Source: Acanthochlamys bracteata (taxonomy: Eukaryota; Streptophyta; Magnoliopsida; Pandanales; Velloziaceae). Taken from it: 64,000 bases of DNA. The DNA lies in the NCBI GenBank assembly GCA_019914995.1, contig CM034145.1:310001-374000 (forward strand), given 5' to 3'. Positions 21,068-33,600 of this stretch are shown here, in pieces; position 1 is the stretch's first letter; each line of letters begins with the position of its first letter. The translations under genes were made by a program, and so were the position numbers. The notes below the pieces were generated by a model, which saw nothing but the letters and a program-made list of their open reading frames with translations, had not been told where the DNA came from and searched no databases.

Positions 21068-24000
21068 TTATTTCATGAAACATAAACCTAGTTCATAACA
21101 AATCCTTGAGAACTGATCAAAGGCCAACGATTTTGTAAAAATATCAGCAAATTGATTTTCAGTGTTTACAAAACTCAAGACAATATTGTTGTTTTCAATA
21201 TGTTCACGGATGAAATGGTGTCGTAATTCAATATGTTTAGTGCGAGAATGTAAAATAGAATTTTTTGTTAATTTGATAGCACTTGTATTACCACAAAAGA
21301 TGGGCACGTTTTTTTAAATTAAAACCATAATCTAATAGTTGGTGTTTAATCCACAATACCTGTGCACAATAGCTGCCGAAAGCGACGTATTCCGCTTCTG
21401 CAGTAGACATTGCCACAGAGGACTGCTTCTTTGAAAACCAGGATATCAGGCAGCCACCAAGAATTTGACAGGATCCACTAGTGCTTTTTCTGTCCAATTT
21501 GCATCCTCCAAAGTCAGCATCTACATAGGCAATGAGGTTGAAGCTGCATTCTTTTGGATAGAATAATCCCAGTTCTGTAGTGCCCTTTAGGTATCTAAGT
21601 ATTCTATTAAAAGTACAGAGATGAGTTTCTTTAGAATTACTTTGAAATCTAGCACATAGGCACACATTAAACTATATGTCAGGCCTGCTTACTGTCAAAT
21701 AGATGAGTGGGCCAATCATACCTCTATAAGTCTTTTGATCAATTGACTTACCTGTCTCATCTAGGTCAAGTTTGTAGGAAGTTGCCATGGATGTGTTGAC
21801 TTCTTTTCCAGTGCCCATTTTGTATTTAGCAATCAATTCTTTGATATACTTATTTTGATTAATGAAGATTTCATGCTCTAGTTGCTTTATTTGAAGTCCA
21901 AAGAAGTATTTAACTCACCCATTAGACTCATCTCGAACTCTCCCTGCATTAGCTCAGTAAACATCTTGCACAACTTTTCATTTGTTAATCCAAATATTAT
22001 ATCATCAACATATATTTGTACAATTAAAATGTCATTGCTGTCATGCATAATGAACAAAGTTAAGTCGATTTTACCTTGTGAGAAGTCCTTTTCAGTCAGA
22101 AAAGCACTTAGATGTTCATACCAAACCCTAAGAGTTTGTTTGAGGCCATATAGAGTTTTGTTCAGCTTGAAGACATGTTCTGGAAAGTCTTCGTTTTCAA
22201 AACCAGGAGGTTGTTCAACATAGACCTCCTCTTTTAGTAATCCATTCAAAAATGCACTTTTGACATCCATTTGAAAAAGTTTAAAATCTTTGTGACATAC
22301 AAATGCTAGTAGCATTCTAATTGCTTCGAGACGTGCTACAGGGGCATATGTCTCATCAAAGTCTATACCTTCTTCTTGATTATACCCTTTTGCTACTAAT
22401 CTTGTTTTGTTTCTAATAATATTTCTATTTTTATTTGCTTTATTTCTAAATACGCATTTAGTTCCTATTATGGTTTTATTTAACGGTCTTCTAACTAGAT
22501 GTCATACATTGTTTCTTTCAAATTGATTTAATTCATCTTACATAGCAATAATCCAGCAATCATTTTTAAGTGCTTTAAGAATACATTTTGGTTCAACAGT
22601 AGAGACAAATGCTGAATGTTCAATGAAGTTACCTTTCAGTTGAGATCGAGTTCTTATGCCTTCACTTGCAGTACCTATTATGTTTTCTTGTGGATAGCTT
22701 GATCTATGTTTGAACGGTCTTGGCCTGATTTCCATAGTTTCAAGTTGATGAGTCATCTCGTCTGAGATGTGTTCATTTTCTGCTTCAATTGCATTTGGAT
22801 GTACATTATTTGTATCTTGTTCTGAGCCAGAGAACTGCTTCTCAGTTGTAGTAAAAATTGTATCTTCCTCAGCAACTGATCCTGCATTCATAACTGATTT
22901 CTTTCTTGACCCACTGTTAGACTCATAAAAAACAACATGAATTGATTCTTCAACGGTTAAGGTTCTTTTGTTAAAAATTCTATAAGCCTTGGAGTTAGTG
23001 AAGTATTATAGAAAAATATCTTCATCACTTCTGTCATCGAACTTGCTAAGATTTTTCTTTCCATTATTTAATACAAAACATTTGCATCCAAAGCACTTTA
23101 GATATGAGATATTAGGCTTTTTACTTTTTAGGAGTTCGTATGGAGTCTTTTTAAGGATAGGTCTGATGCGTGCACGGTTGATGATGTAGCACGCAGTGCT
23201 TACAGCTTCTGCCCAGAAGTACTTAGGCATATTTTGTTCAATTAACATAGTTTTTGCCATTTCCACTAGCACCCTATTTTTTCTTTCAACAACACCGTTT
23301 TGTTGAGGAGTTCTAGAGGCAGAAAAATTATGGATAACATCATTTGTATTGCAGAATTCATCAAAATCAAAGTTTTGAAATTATTTACCATGATCACTAC
23401 GTACTGCAATGATTTTGAAATCTAGCTCATTTTGAATTCTTTTAAAGAAGATTGAAAATATTTTTAATGCATCATTTTATATGTAAGAAAATACACCCAA
23501 TAAAAACGTGAGTAATCATCCACAATGACTAAACAGTAGTACTTACCTCCCAGACTGGCAATGCGGGATGGTCCAAATAAGTCCATATTTAATAACTGAA
23601 GTGGCTTCTGTGTTGAGACAACTTGTTTAGGTTTGAAGGATGACCTGACTTATTTTCCTTTCATATAGGCATCACAGAGATATTCCAGTTTGAAGATTGT
23701 TTCAGGAAGACCTTTTACTAAATTTAGTTTCAGGAGTTTGGACAGAATTTTTGTACTGCAATGCCCAAGTCTTCTGTATCATAGCCAAGTGTTTTCCTGT
23801 TGACTGGCCACTAAACAGATTTTGTGATTAGAATATTCATCAATGTAAAGTACATATACATTACCTTTTTTTTTTTTCATATAGAACTTCTTTTTCAGAG
23901 TTGGAGTTGACAATTGAGCAGCATTTATTAGTAAAGTTAACTTTAAACCATTATCACAGAGTTGACTAATACTCAGTAAGTTGTGTTTGAGACCCTGTAC

Positions 24001-24216
24001 ATGTAAAACATTTTCGATGTATTTGAGACCCTGTACATGTAAAACATTTTCGATGTATAGTGAAAAGATATTGCCAATTTTACCAGTTCCAACCACTCTG
24101 CATTTGCTATTGTCACAAAGGATTACATTTCCACCTGATTGCTCTTGCAGGTGACTAAAACATTTTATATTTCCTGTCATGTGTCTGGAGCAGCCACTAT
24201 TCAGATACCATCTGTT
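21068..24216 (-). pseudogene. Degenerate copia pol (protease, integrase, RT, RNase H)
   Basis: Protease motif WYLNSGCSRHMTG lies at 24178-24216; the catalytic Asp of the usual DSG is Asn (codon 24199-24201). GAG-pre-integrase text follows (HNLLSISQL), with a 36-bp tandem duplication (23987-24058) repeating YIENVLHVQGLK. The integrase core is recognisable in several frames (VIVDDYSR region near 23,530; WAEAV...ACYIINR at 23006-23272). Reverse transcriptase includes [10 protein letters not shown] and YVDDIIFG (21887-22315). RNase H includes YVDADFGG, ending ADIFTKSL (21068-21665). Several stops and frameshifts split the ORF, so it cannot be expressed as one polyprotein. Confidence 0.9.
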
Positions 24217-24365
24217 TTTTGTATGGCTGCCTTCTATACCTTTTTTCTATAACAAGAAAATTAATGTTTAGGTACCCAAATTACTTTGGGTCCTAAAGTA
24301 TTAGTCCTACTGGTTCCTTTTGGAACCAAAATTATTTTAATTTTATTTGCATTCTTTTTATATCA

Positions 24366-26323
24366 GCAGAAATTTATGTTATGTCCTTTCCTACCACAGT
24401 GAAAGCATTTTATGAATGGAGTTGAAGAGTAAGATTCGTCAGCAGCATATTCACTATAGTATACATGGCTATATTTTTGCTAACTTGAGGAGGGAATACT
24501 TACAGTGCCTTGATGCATGTCTGTGTATGATGGCTTATTGTTAATCTTAAAATGTTGTTTACCACTGTAGCTGCCAGTATGTGTAGTCATGTTGGTCGGA
24601 ATGGAGCCAATGCCTTCCTTTCTGAATGTTCCTCTCTGTGCTCCAAGCATGACATCTAGCTTATCTTTACCTTTTACAAACCTTGCCAGGGATGCTTGTA
24701 AATCATTGTTCTTAGCCAGCAGATTTTGAACATTTCCTTTAAAGCCGTGTTATTATGGAGCAGTTTCTGATTTTCTTCTTGCATTATAATATCTTTTCTG
24801 AGCATATTATTATAATCATTCATGAAGGGTCTGAAGTTCGGTATGGTTGGATAGGATAATCTAGCCACTTCCCTGCTTAGAACTTCATTTAGCTCTTCAA
24901 ATTCTGAGATTCTTTCTGTCATATCTTTAACAGTGGCTTGATTTGAGTTACCGGCTTCATGCTCACTTATTTTAACACGAAGTTTTTCAATAGTTTGTAC
25001 CAAACGATTGTTTTCAATATGTAGAGTGCATAATCTAGAGTTCATTTGATCATAGTCAGCATGTAAAGTATCCTTGATGGCATTGGTGATATCATCTAAG
25101 GTAATTTTCAGAGTGAGTATCTTTTTGTTTAATTTGTTATTCTCTTCTTTTAATTCATTCATGCATACTCTTATAGTGTTTCTATCAGTTTTTGCATCAA
25201 GATATTTTGCATTTAATTCATCGAATACATCTTGAACATCTTCATCAGTGTCACAGTCAGAAGAATTTACCTCACTAGGATGTTCGCTGTCAGCCATCAG
25301 ATAGAAATTGATCTCGCCTCGAATTTTAGCTTCAGACTGCTCGCTTTCTTCTGATGATGTATCATCTTCATCACTCCAAACTGCCATGGCTTTCTTTTTT
25401 TTTGAGTTATTTGCTCTGATTCTTCTTAAAAGTGAGCATTCATTTCTGAAATATCCTGATTTATTGCAATGATAGCAGTTTCTTTCAGAATTGTCATCTT
25501 CACGCTGGAATTTTCCAATAGTTTCTCCTTTTCTTGAACTTGTTCTTCTGTAGTAGATTCCTGAGTCTTTTTGTTAGCAATGCAATATCTTTTTCATTAT
25601 TTGAGGATAATTCACATACCTATTTTTTTGTGCTTTTCAAGGCAATTCCTTCAGGTCGGTCATCAGCATTTTTCAGTGAGAGTTCCTTGGCCATTAACTT
25701 ACCTATTAGCTCATCAAGTGTGATCTGAGGGAAGTTGGGGTTTTTTTCAATTGCATCAACTTTGGATCCAAATGCAGGTAGCACAGCTCTAAGTATTTTC
25801 CACTTGAGTTCTTCTGGCTTAAATACTTTTCCTAGATTTTTTAAGTATTTATAATGTTAGTAAATCTAGTGTACATTTGAGTAATTGTCTCACCTTTATT
25901 CATTTTAAAATTCTCATAATCATGCATGAGTAGGTTGATCCTGGTCTCTTTAACTTGGGTGGTGCCTTCATGTGTCACTTCTAGTTGATCCAAAATTTCC
26001 TTGGCAGTGCTACATGAGCAAATGCGGTTGAATTCATTTGAGTCAAGTGAGCAGTATAACAAGTTCATTGCCCTGTCGTTTAGTGACATTGCTCGGTTGT
26101 CTTCATCAGTATACTCGTTTTCAAACTTGGGAATGGTTCTGCCTTCTGCATTGGTTTTGGTGGATATGATTGGTCCATCTCGAACAATTTTCCATAGCAT
26201 GTAGTCTTGAGCTCGTATAAAGATTGTCATTTTTGTTTTTCAATATCCGTAGTTGGTTCCATCAATCAAAGGAGGTCGGTTTGATGACCTGCCTTCAAAG
26301 GCAATAGGAACTAAGTTAGTCAT
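24366..26323 (-). pseudogene. Degenerate copia gag
   Basis: The start ATG is probably at 26323 (MTNLVPIAFEGRSS...), 46 bp inside the primer site. The expected GTNYGYW is cut by TGA in place of Trp at 26240-26242. The UBN2-type gag domain continues in frame (25841-26230) to a one-base deletion near 25,845. A first zinc knuckle (25436-25477) reads CYHCNKSGYFRNEC, with Tyr where the metal-binding His should be. A second (24366-24407) is intact: CFHCGRKGHNINFC. It is followed directly by a TGA. Between the knuckles is an acidic, coiled-coil-rich segment (24674-25387). Confidence 0.85.
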
Positions 26324-26369
26324 TAGGAGATCTTTACCTCAGGTGGTTAAACCTTTGAATTTGAGGCCC

Positions 26370-26381
26370 GCTCTGATACCA
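26370..26381 (-). other. Primer-binding site of the Copia element
   Basis: Minus strand reads TGGTATCAGAGC, the complement of the initiator Met-tRNA 3' end, two bases from the 5' LTR. This sets the element's orientation. Confidence 0.95.
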
Positions 26382-26383
26382 CT

Positions 26384-27627
26384 TGTTGTTCAAATCTGTA
26401 TATATAACTCAAGAGGGAAAGAGTGAATTGAGTTATAGATAAATAGAACTTTTTCTAACAAATTAGTTTACGTTTAGTCGACTGTGCTCAGACAGAGAAC
26501 TGGAATAGAGTGTTTAGTATGTAGTGATTGATTTTAAAAAAAATTCTCAACTGGATGACAATCAAAGTAAGATAGTGCTACTACACAAATATTTAACGTG
26601 GTTCGGCAAGTGAATTGCTTACGTCCACGACCATTCAACTTCAGTGAACTTCACTAATCTTAAGTGCAGAACTATAACATCTTACCACAGTGCTATGACA
26701 AGCACAACTCTGTCAGCTCACTTGTCAAGCTGAACCGACAGCAGTTACTAAGAGTATTTCTTATTGTAGAACTTACACTTATATAGACTCTCCTATCAGC
26801 AAAAGCTTCCTCAAGCTATTTGCTTTCAAGTGCAAATACACTTGCACGCATTTGATGAAATTTAAAACACAGGTTGAAGCATTGAATCTATCTCACATTT
26901 TCAGTTTACAGAGTAAGTGAAGTGAGATGATAAAAAAGGAAGCCTGAAATGAAATCTCTTGGGTTCTTGGCTTTAGTAGGAGCAGAGCTATCTTAGTTTC
27001 TTAGAGAGAAATTTATGGCCTTTCTGCTCTTATTTACTTCAGCTTAGATTTTCATCTTTTTATATATTTCTTCTTCACAAGTTGGCTGCCGTTTTAAAAT
27101 TTCCATTGCCTTTCTTCTTCCCGATCTTCAAGGTGATGAAAATTTGCCCATTGAGCTGGTTTGAGTAATGGCCGACTTGGAGTGACAGGGTCTTTACCGG
27201 ATCAAGCATTTAATTCATCCACCCTTGGAAGTGATTTGATATGTATGGCTGTAATTAATGCTCGCTGGTGGCACTTCTTCTCTTTGTCTGGAAATTTGAT
27301 TTTATGGACGTATTGTTGTGTCTTGGTACAAGTGAGGCTGGTTAGATTTTGACGCATTATTGTAGCTGTTCCTTGTATTAAACATCATTGCAGTCAACTG
27401 CTGTTTCCTATTAGTTTCTTCTGAACATGCTAGGTGATTTCTGTATCTTCATTTGTCAGTGAGCCTTTTCCTATATAATAGTTGGCTGTGTGGTGACTAA
27501 ATTGTGCTGGTGCTGTCAGAACTCTGTAAAGCTAATTTCAATAGCTGAGATTAAATCATTTGCATTTTATATACAATAATTCTTCCATTTTGTGATCATC
27601 AAAATATATTTTCAATATGATACAACA
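26384..27627 (-). repeat. 5' LTR of the Copia element
   Basis: It starts TGTTGTTCAAA, ends GATACAACA and pairs with 17810-19052. It contains the 'ttaacgtggttcggcaagt' motif often seen in plant copia LTRs. Confidence 0.95.
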
Positions 27628-27649
27628 TACTAGAATGTGTGCTTATAAG

Positions 27650-27720
27650 TGAGAAATACTAATCCTTAAGAGGTTGACCAATTCTTTTAGTGTGGAGATC
27701 CGATCTTATAATTTGTAGTA
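27650..27720. repeat. Dispersed short repeat (copy a)
   Basis: 'gaccaattcttttagtgtgg' followed by 'gatccgatctta' matches 30,108-30,185 with modest divergence, and matches the window's right end (63,966-64,000) in reverse orientation. Confidence 0.6.
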
Positions 27721-28080
27721 TCAGGAACTCTAGTTGATTTATTGATAAAGTGATGAAGACGTCCATGTACCAACTCGATCTGCAAGGGTGTTGCCTTTGC
27801 CGTGGCCATGGAGTGATGCACAGTTATAGAACCTACAGAACTTCCTTATAATGCCAGGTTAATGACAAACTAATGTTCAAGTGCATCTTCCTCTCTTAAA
27901 TATGCACAGGGACCGGAAGCCTCACAATATTATACTGGATCATAAGATAATGATGCTTAAAATAACGAATATTGGACTAGTCTTATAATTCAGAAATTTA
28001 GTTAGTGTTTGAAGTGAATTCCTGCTTTGGATAGATGGAAGTAGGCATATGCTTTGTATACTTTTCTTTATTGCCGAAAA

Positions 28081-28644
28081 TGTTAGAAATATCGAGTATA
28101 TTCGGTTGTCGATAGATGCAGCAGAAATATAAAACACACTTATGGATCTTGCGTAAGTAATACGAGAATCGAGATAAGAACAAGACAATCACAAACACAA
28201 AAAATTTACGTGGATAAAAATAAGAAAAATTCTACGGAAAGACAAACTAGTCTTCAAAGAAATCACTAATTCAAAAGCAATTACAAACTCTTATATTACA
28301 CTTTAAGTGAAACTCTCACTAGAATGCTTTGCTTATATCTCACACACTTGATGTGTGAATGATCTTTTATTTCCATGATCCAGGTAAATGGCTCTTATTC
28401 ATATATATAATACTTTAAGGAGACTTTTGAACTTCCAAACGGTTTTCATCTTCCTATTAATTGTCCAAGTTTTTTGGTCTTCCATCTTTCGAGAGATGCT
28501 TGAAAGTTCTTAACTATTGGTTTTTCAACTTTTTGGGTGATAGTTCGTCTTCCTTGATTTTTGGCATTCTAATATGAATGCACATTTAACTTGTTGCGTT
28601 CTAATGAACCACTAATTTACATAATGGCTTTACAATGTCTAACA
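28081..28644. mobile_element. Candidate solo LTR
   Basis: It begins TGTTAGAAATA and ends CTAACA, giving TG...CA termini with a 6-bp inverted repeat. The flanks GAAAA and GTAAA match at four of five bases, as for a decayed target duplication. An internal 'atttacgtggataaaaata' resembles plant copia LTRs. No second LTR or internal domain is present. Boundaries are inferred. Confidence 0.45.
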
Positions 28645-29059
28645 GTAAAGGCATACACAATATATTTGATTTTAGTTTCTTTATACCTTTTAATTCTTTG
28701 TGTTATGCAGATCTTCACTCTGTGGTATTGAAGAGCAGAAGTACTTCTCGTGTCTGTTCGATATTCCAAACCTCTGGATATATGGTCAGTTGGATGTATC
28801 TTCGTTAAGTAGCCTCCTATGTGTCCAATTATCAAACATTGCATCTCACTGCTTCTATGTATAAAAGATTTCGAATAATCTCTTCCTGAATATGTACGTT
28901 TTGCATGATAGCTGAACTAGTGACGAACAAGCCACTGTTCCCTAGAGACTCTGAACTGCAACAGCTCTCCATATCTTCAGGTTTTATTAGTCATGACATC
29001 TCTGGCTACATGTATCGTTCTAGATCTTTGTGCGGGTTTAGTATCTTGTTAGGTTAAGA

Positions 29060-29147
29060 CAATTGTCATGATGGATGAATGGAAGGATATGCATGGATGA
29101 AGGAAGGGCTTATTTTGTTTTTTTAGTTGCATGCTTCAGGTTGCAAG
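29060..29147. repeat. NLR3 3'-flank block shared with NLR2
   Basis: It matches 12,000-12,090 ('ggatgaatgga...gcatgcttcaggttgc'). The rest of the homologous block resumes at about 30,335, so roughly 1.2 kb lies between the two halves here. Confidence 0.65.
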
Positions 29148-29226
29148 GAACTGCTCACTAGCAGATCTGTCCAGGAGTTAGTAAACTGACAAGTTGGCAT
29201 GAGTATCCTTGGTGGAGTGAGAAGGG

Positions 29227-29477
29227 TGCGTTTGTGATTGCATTTCCGAAATGCTTTTTTTTAATTTTTAATTTCATATTTTTTAATATATATTTTACAA
29301 ATATTTAAAAATTTTATTTAAATTTTAAAAAGTATAAAAAAATTATACATAGTAAAATTTTTTTATTATATATTTTATTTTTTTAATAAAAAAATAAAAT
29401 TTATTTTTAAAAAAAACAAAAGTATTTTTATTTCAGAAAAATTTTATTTTATAAGCAATCTCAAAAGCTCCCCAAGA
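29227..29477. repeat. A/T-rich MITE-like element (copy 9)
   Basis: The left end 'gggtgcgtttgtgattgc' and right end 'gcaatctcaaaagctccc' are loosely inverted. The body 'ttttttttaatttttaattt' and A/T core match the other copies. It lies within the extra DNA of the NLR3 3' flank. Confidence 0.5.
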
Positions 29478-30107
29478 ATCTTGCAACTTCTATTCCTAGT
29501 TTAGATGCCAATGGAGTTGACCTCCTCTCTGTGAGTATGTCTTCAGCTAGCTATTGTTCCTTACGTATCAGTTTTAGTTTATTTCAAGTTCTGTTTCTAT
29601 CCATAGCCAACCACTTAAAATGGAACTCGAGGACGTATGTAAGGAGTAAAAACCTCTGCTTGATTAGTGCTTATAGAATTTGCTTTTTGGTGACTGACAT
29701 TGGGCTTGAATTAAAAAAAATTTGCAGAAGATGCTGCAGAATATATGAATGTTCGAGCGTATCACGGCGAAGAAACCCATGGACGGCTCATAGTTCAATG
29801 ACTTGTTGAACAAAGAGTGTTTTGTGACTGGAGAGCCCTCAACCTGAATGGATTTTCAGCTCTAGTGTTTCCTTGGATCATCTTTGATGTTATAGGAATT
29901 TTAAGCTCTAGTGTTTTGTTGTGCGATGAATGAAATATGTGTTTTAAGTTAAATTTAAGTTCGGATTAGTGTAGAGGTTTTGTGAAAGTCTGATGGATGA
30001 AAAACGGGTTAGTAGCGTAAGAATCAACCATGAGAAAGCTAATTTAGAGAACAACTTTGAATGCTACGCTATTTAATATTCCCACTTGGCTGGGTGCTAT
30101 AATGGGT

Positions 30108-30185
30108 ATATATTTATATGTGAAGGATGCTAATTCCTAAAAAGTTGATCAATTTTTTTAGTGTGGGGACTCGATCCTACAATAT
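30108..30185. repeat. Dispersed short repeat (copy b)
   Basis: 'gttgatcaatttttttagtgtggggactcgatcctac' (30144-30180) matches copies at 27,650 and, inverted, at 63,966. It is bracketed by an imperfect direct duplication ('catgagaaagct...ctttgaatgctac' at about 30,029 and 30,192), which may mark an insertion. Confidence 0.6.
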
Positions 30186-30620
30186 GGACCTCCATGAGAA
30201 AGCTACTGAACTTTGAATGCTACTCTATGCATCAACGAGATGTTGAGATTTGGTTTCCGTGACAACTGACAAGTGCTTGTATTGATTTCCCTTGGCATAT
30301 TCAGGAATTAAGTTGCAGAAAGCTGATGCAAAAAACAACCAAACACCTTACCCAAACTTACTTGCCTGACATGTTATTACCGAGTGCATCGTCAACAAAG
30401 AAAAAGAAACTAAAACAAACGGCACTTTGGTTATTGCAAACATGTCTAACAGACAACAACACCTCACTAAAATCAAATCTCTCCCTCTCTTACTTATTTT
30501 TTTTTTTTGCCTTGTAAAACTTAAGAGAAACAAGAAAGGAAGAGTAATTATAATTTTGAAAGAGATAATTTCCAAACAACGTATTCAGATATGTACAGAG
30601 AGAGTTCTGACCTTGGTTGA

Positions 30621-33600
30621 TCAGCCTTGAGGGCGGTGGGAACAGAGAGGCCACTCTGGGCAATCCCCACGATCACAAATTCCCCGGAGCATGGCTGTTC
30701 CTTCCTCGGTTCGCAGCAACCGGAGTGACGAGAAGTCGTGCCGTCTGCCGAGTAACCATCGCGGCAGGGAATCCATAGAGTTCGAGAGCAGATAAAGCTC
30801 TTCCATCTTGGGAAGACTAGAGACTGTCTGCAGTCCATTGTTGTTTTCAAGACCCAATCCTATAAGAGAAGGAAGGTGGCCAAGTTCTTCCAATCCCGAA
30901 TCCCTTATACCCAACTCTGTTAAGGATCCGGCGCCATGGCGATAGAAGCCAGGCGGAAGAGACTTCAGCAACGGGCACCCAATAATTCCGAATTCTTTCA
31001 AACAAGGGAAGGCTTTACAGCTCCCTCCATCACTTCCTTTCTCTTCTTCAGCATCCCACTTCCATTCTGACCAGTTGCTCAAGTTTACCAAGAGCAGATA
31101 CTCCAGCTTAGGAAATATAACCTTAGGTGGAGAACAAGAAGAAGAGCCGCCGTGATTAGTGAGGCCGAGAAACTCTGGGCCGATAATGCTAACCGCCAAC
31201 GCACCGACGATTTTGAGATACTTCAAGTTGGGGAGCATGCCTAGAGTTGGAAGATTTGTGCAATAATTACAGTCGATCAATTGCAAATACAATAGATTGG
31301 GAAGATAATTATAAGAGATCCAATTAGGTAACCTTCTTCCAAAGAAACCTACGATCCTCAAGTCCTCGAGACAATCCGGCGGCGACAAAAAGAACTCGAA
31401 CACCTTTTCAATGCTCTCCTCGTCCGTTTCAGTTTCAGTAGGTGACGTGCATTCCAAGACCAATTTCTCCAAGCAACTATTATTTCTGAATATGCTTTCC
31501 ATCTTTGTATTGTTACGACCTGAAACTTTTGCTCTCTCCAGGTGGTTAATATACAGCTTGCTGAGGTGACGGAGGCAAGATAAATCTTCCAAACTGCACC
31601 GCTCTGTTTGGTTTTGTTGTGGCAGAACATCATGTTGGTGAATATTAAATCTCCAAACTAGTCGAAGATTTTTCAAACTTTGCAATCCTGCAGGCATACC
31701 TTCCAGTTCTGTATCCGAAAGATGAATAGTTCTTAGATTCTTAAGTCTACCTATAGTCTTTGGAAGGTTCTGTAGGTTTTTGCACCCAGTGAGATATAGG
31801 AAGAGGAGGTTTGAAAGGTCTCCAATGCTGTCAGGCAATTCTCTTATGCTAAGCTTGTGAAGACGAAGATATCTCAAGTGTATAAGATTCTGTATGGAGG
31901 ACGGTAGACGTACAATAGGAGCATCAGTCAAGTGCAAGATTCGAAGGCGCTTGTTGGCTTTGCAAATCTGATTAATGCCCTCATCTTCCAGTTTTAAACC
32001 TTCTAAGCCTAAATACCTCAGAGATGTGCATTTTCTAATGAAATCGACCACCAAAGCTGCATTCGAATCATTACTACTGGCACTAGTTTCAATATGTAAC
32101 TTGCGCAATTTCATCACAGATGTATTATGGTGGGTTATGCCTGTGAACTCCGTTGCATAAATATTCTCACCTTGCGTCAGAGTATGACCTAGAGCTCTCA
32201 AGAGATCATGCATTTGCCATCTTTTTCCATCAATATATTGAGGGTTAGGTTGCAACATACCTCTTCTAATGAGTTGAACATAACACATTCGTGCTTCCTT
32301 TTCCAAGGTTGAATTCTTGTATTCTCTTATTACTCCTTCAGAAATCCATTCATTGCATATATCTTGCATGTGATACGTCCCACCAGATCTAGATAACGAG
32401 CAGGAAAGGAAGCACTGTTTAAGTTGGGGCGGCAAATCCTCGTAGCTTAAATACAATGCATTATGAATTTCATTTGCAAGTTTTGTCGATAACCATTCGC
32501 TACGCTTGAGAACATCTTCCCATGCATGCCTACTTCTATTTGTTTCACATAGTACACCCGCAATTGCACGAATAGCTAAAGGCAATCCTCCACATTTGTC
32601 CACAATCTGCATCCCAATATCCTTAAGCCACAAAATCTCACTTTGATCTCCACCCAATACCACAACTTTGCATAATAATAGCCATCCTTCTTCGAGAGAC
32701 ATTGGTTCCATTGGCAAGCATCTGACGGACTTCATTTGAATAGCAATGTCTTCTCTTCTAGTTGTAACCAAGACCCTGCTGCCCACTGCTCCACTATGAA
32801 GGGGATTCCTGAGTAGATCGTTCCAAACTGACACGTTCCAAACGTTATCCAGCACAATCAAGAATTTCTTATTTTTAAGGGCATCTTTCACCATAGGCTC
32901 GAGCTGTGCTTTTGTTTGAGTTCCCGTATGTTCGACTTTCATCGAAGCCAGAATGTCACGTAAAAGTGTCTCCTCATCATATATTTCGGAAACACTGAGC
33001 CATATTTTTACTTGAAAAGCATCGTCGACTCTATAATCATTAAACACCTTCTGAGCTAGTGTAGTCTTACCGATTCCTCCGATGCCTGTGATTCCATACA
33101 CAAGTATCTTCTCTCGCTCATCTTTCTCTGTTACAAAATCCACAACTTTATCAGTGTTTACTTCAATCCTCGATCCCACGATGTCTGGGCTCAATACCGG
33201 CGAACTTGGTCGACTACTTCCCACAATAGTCTTGCCTTCACGCCATGAAGATATATTGGCAATGAGTTGAAACTGGGAGCGTTCTTCGGAGATGTCGTGG
33301 AGCCTAAGATTGAGCGCTTTCATTCTGGTACCGATCTCATGAGTGTGCGCAATCTTGCTGAAGCAGGAGGGTAAAGGAAAATGGCATGATACTGACGATC
33401 TTGATGGTCTTGTTATTTCCTTAGTCTTCTGAGCCTCGATGAAGCATACATCAAGTATGTCTTCTGCATCGTACATGACATCTTTGAGCTTGGCGAGCCA
33501 GTGATTGATGACCTTGTCCTCGATCCTTTTTCTCTCTGCATCCTCGAGGACATTGCTAATACTTTGGAGCGTCTCTCGAAGCCTTTTGACTTCTTGAGGC

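Larger units (their letters stand above)
17810..27627 (-). mobile_element. Sirevirus-like Ty1/copia LTR retrotransposon
   Basis: A complete 9,818-bp element, transcribed on the minus strand. The two LTRs (about 1,243 and 1,244 bp) begin TGTT and end CA, and are flanked by a perfect TACTA target duplication (17805-17809 and 27628-27632). It carries a Met-tRNA primer site, a G-rich polypurine tract, gag, a pol in copia order (protease, integrase, RT, RNase H) and a further ORF after RNase H. That third, env-like ORF, the PPT repeats and the gag architecture are features known for Sireviruses (SIRE1 group). LTR differences are a few percent by eye. It is inactive: gag and pol contain stops and frameshifts and lost catalytic residues. 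It separates NLR2 from NLR3. Confidence 0.92.

Noticed and set aside
29490-29815. Possible two-exon gene fragment (DANGVDLLS, then DAAEYMNVRAYHGEETHG)
   Set aside because: Donor and acceptor phases do not join the two readable frames, and I recognise no family.
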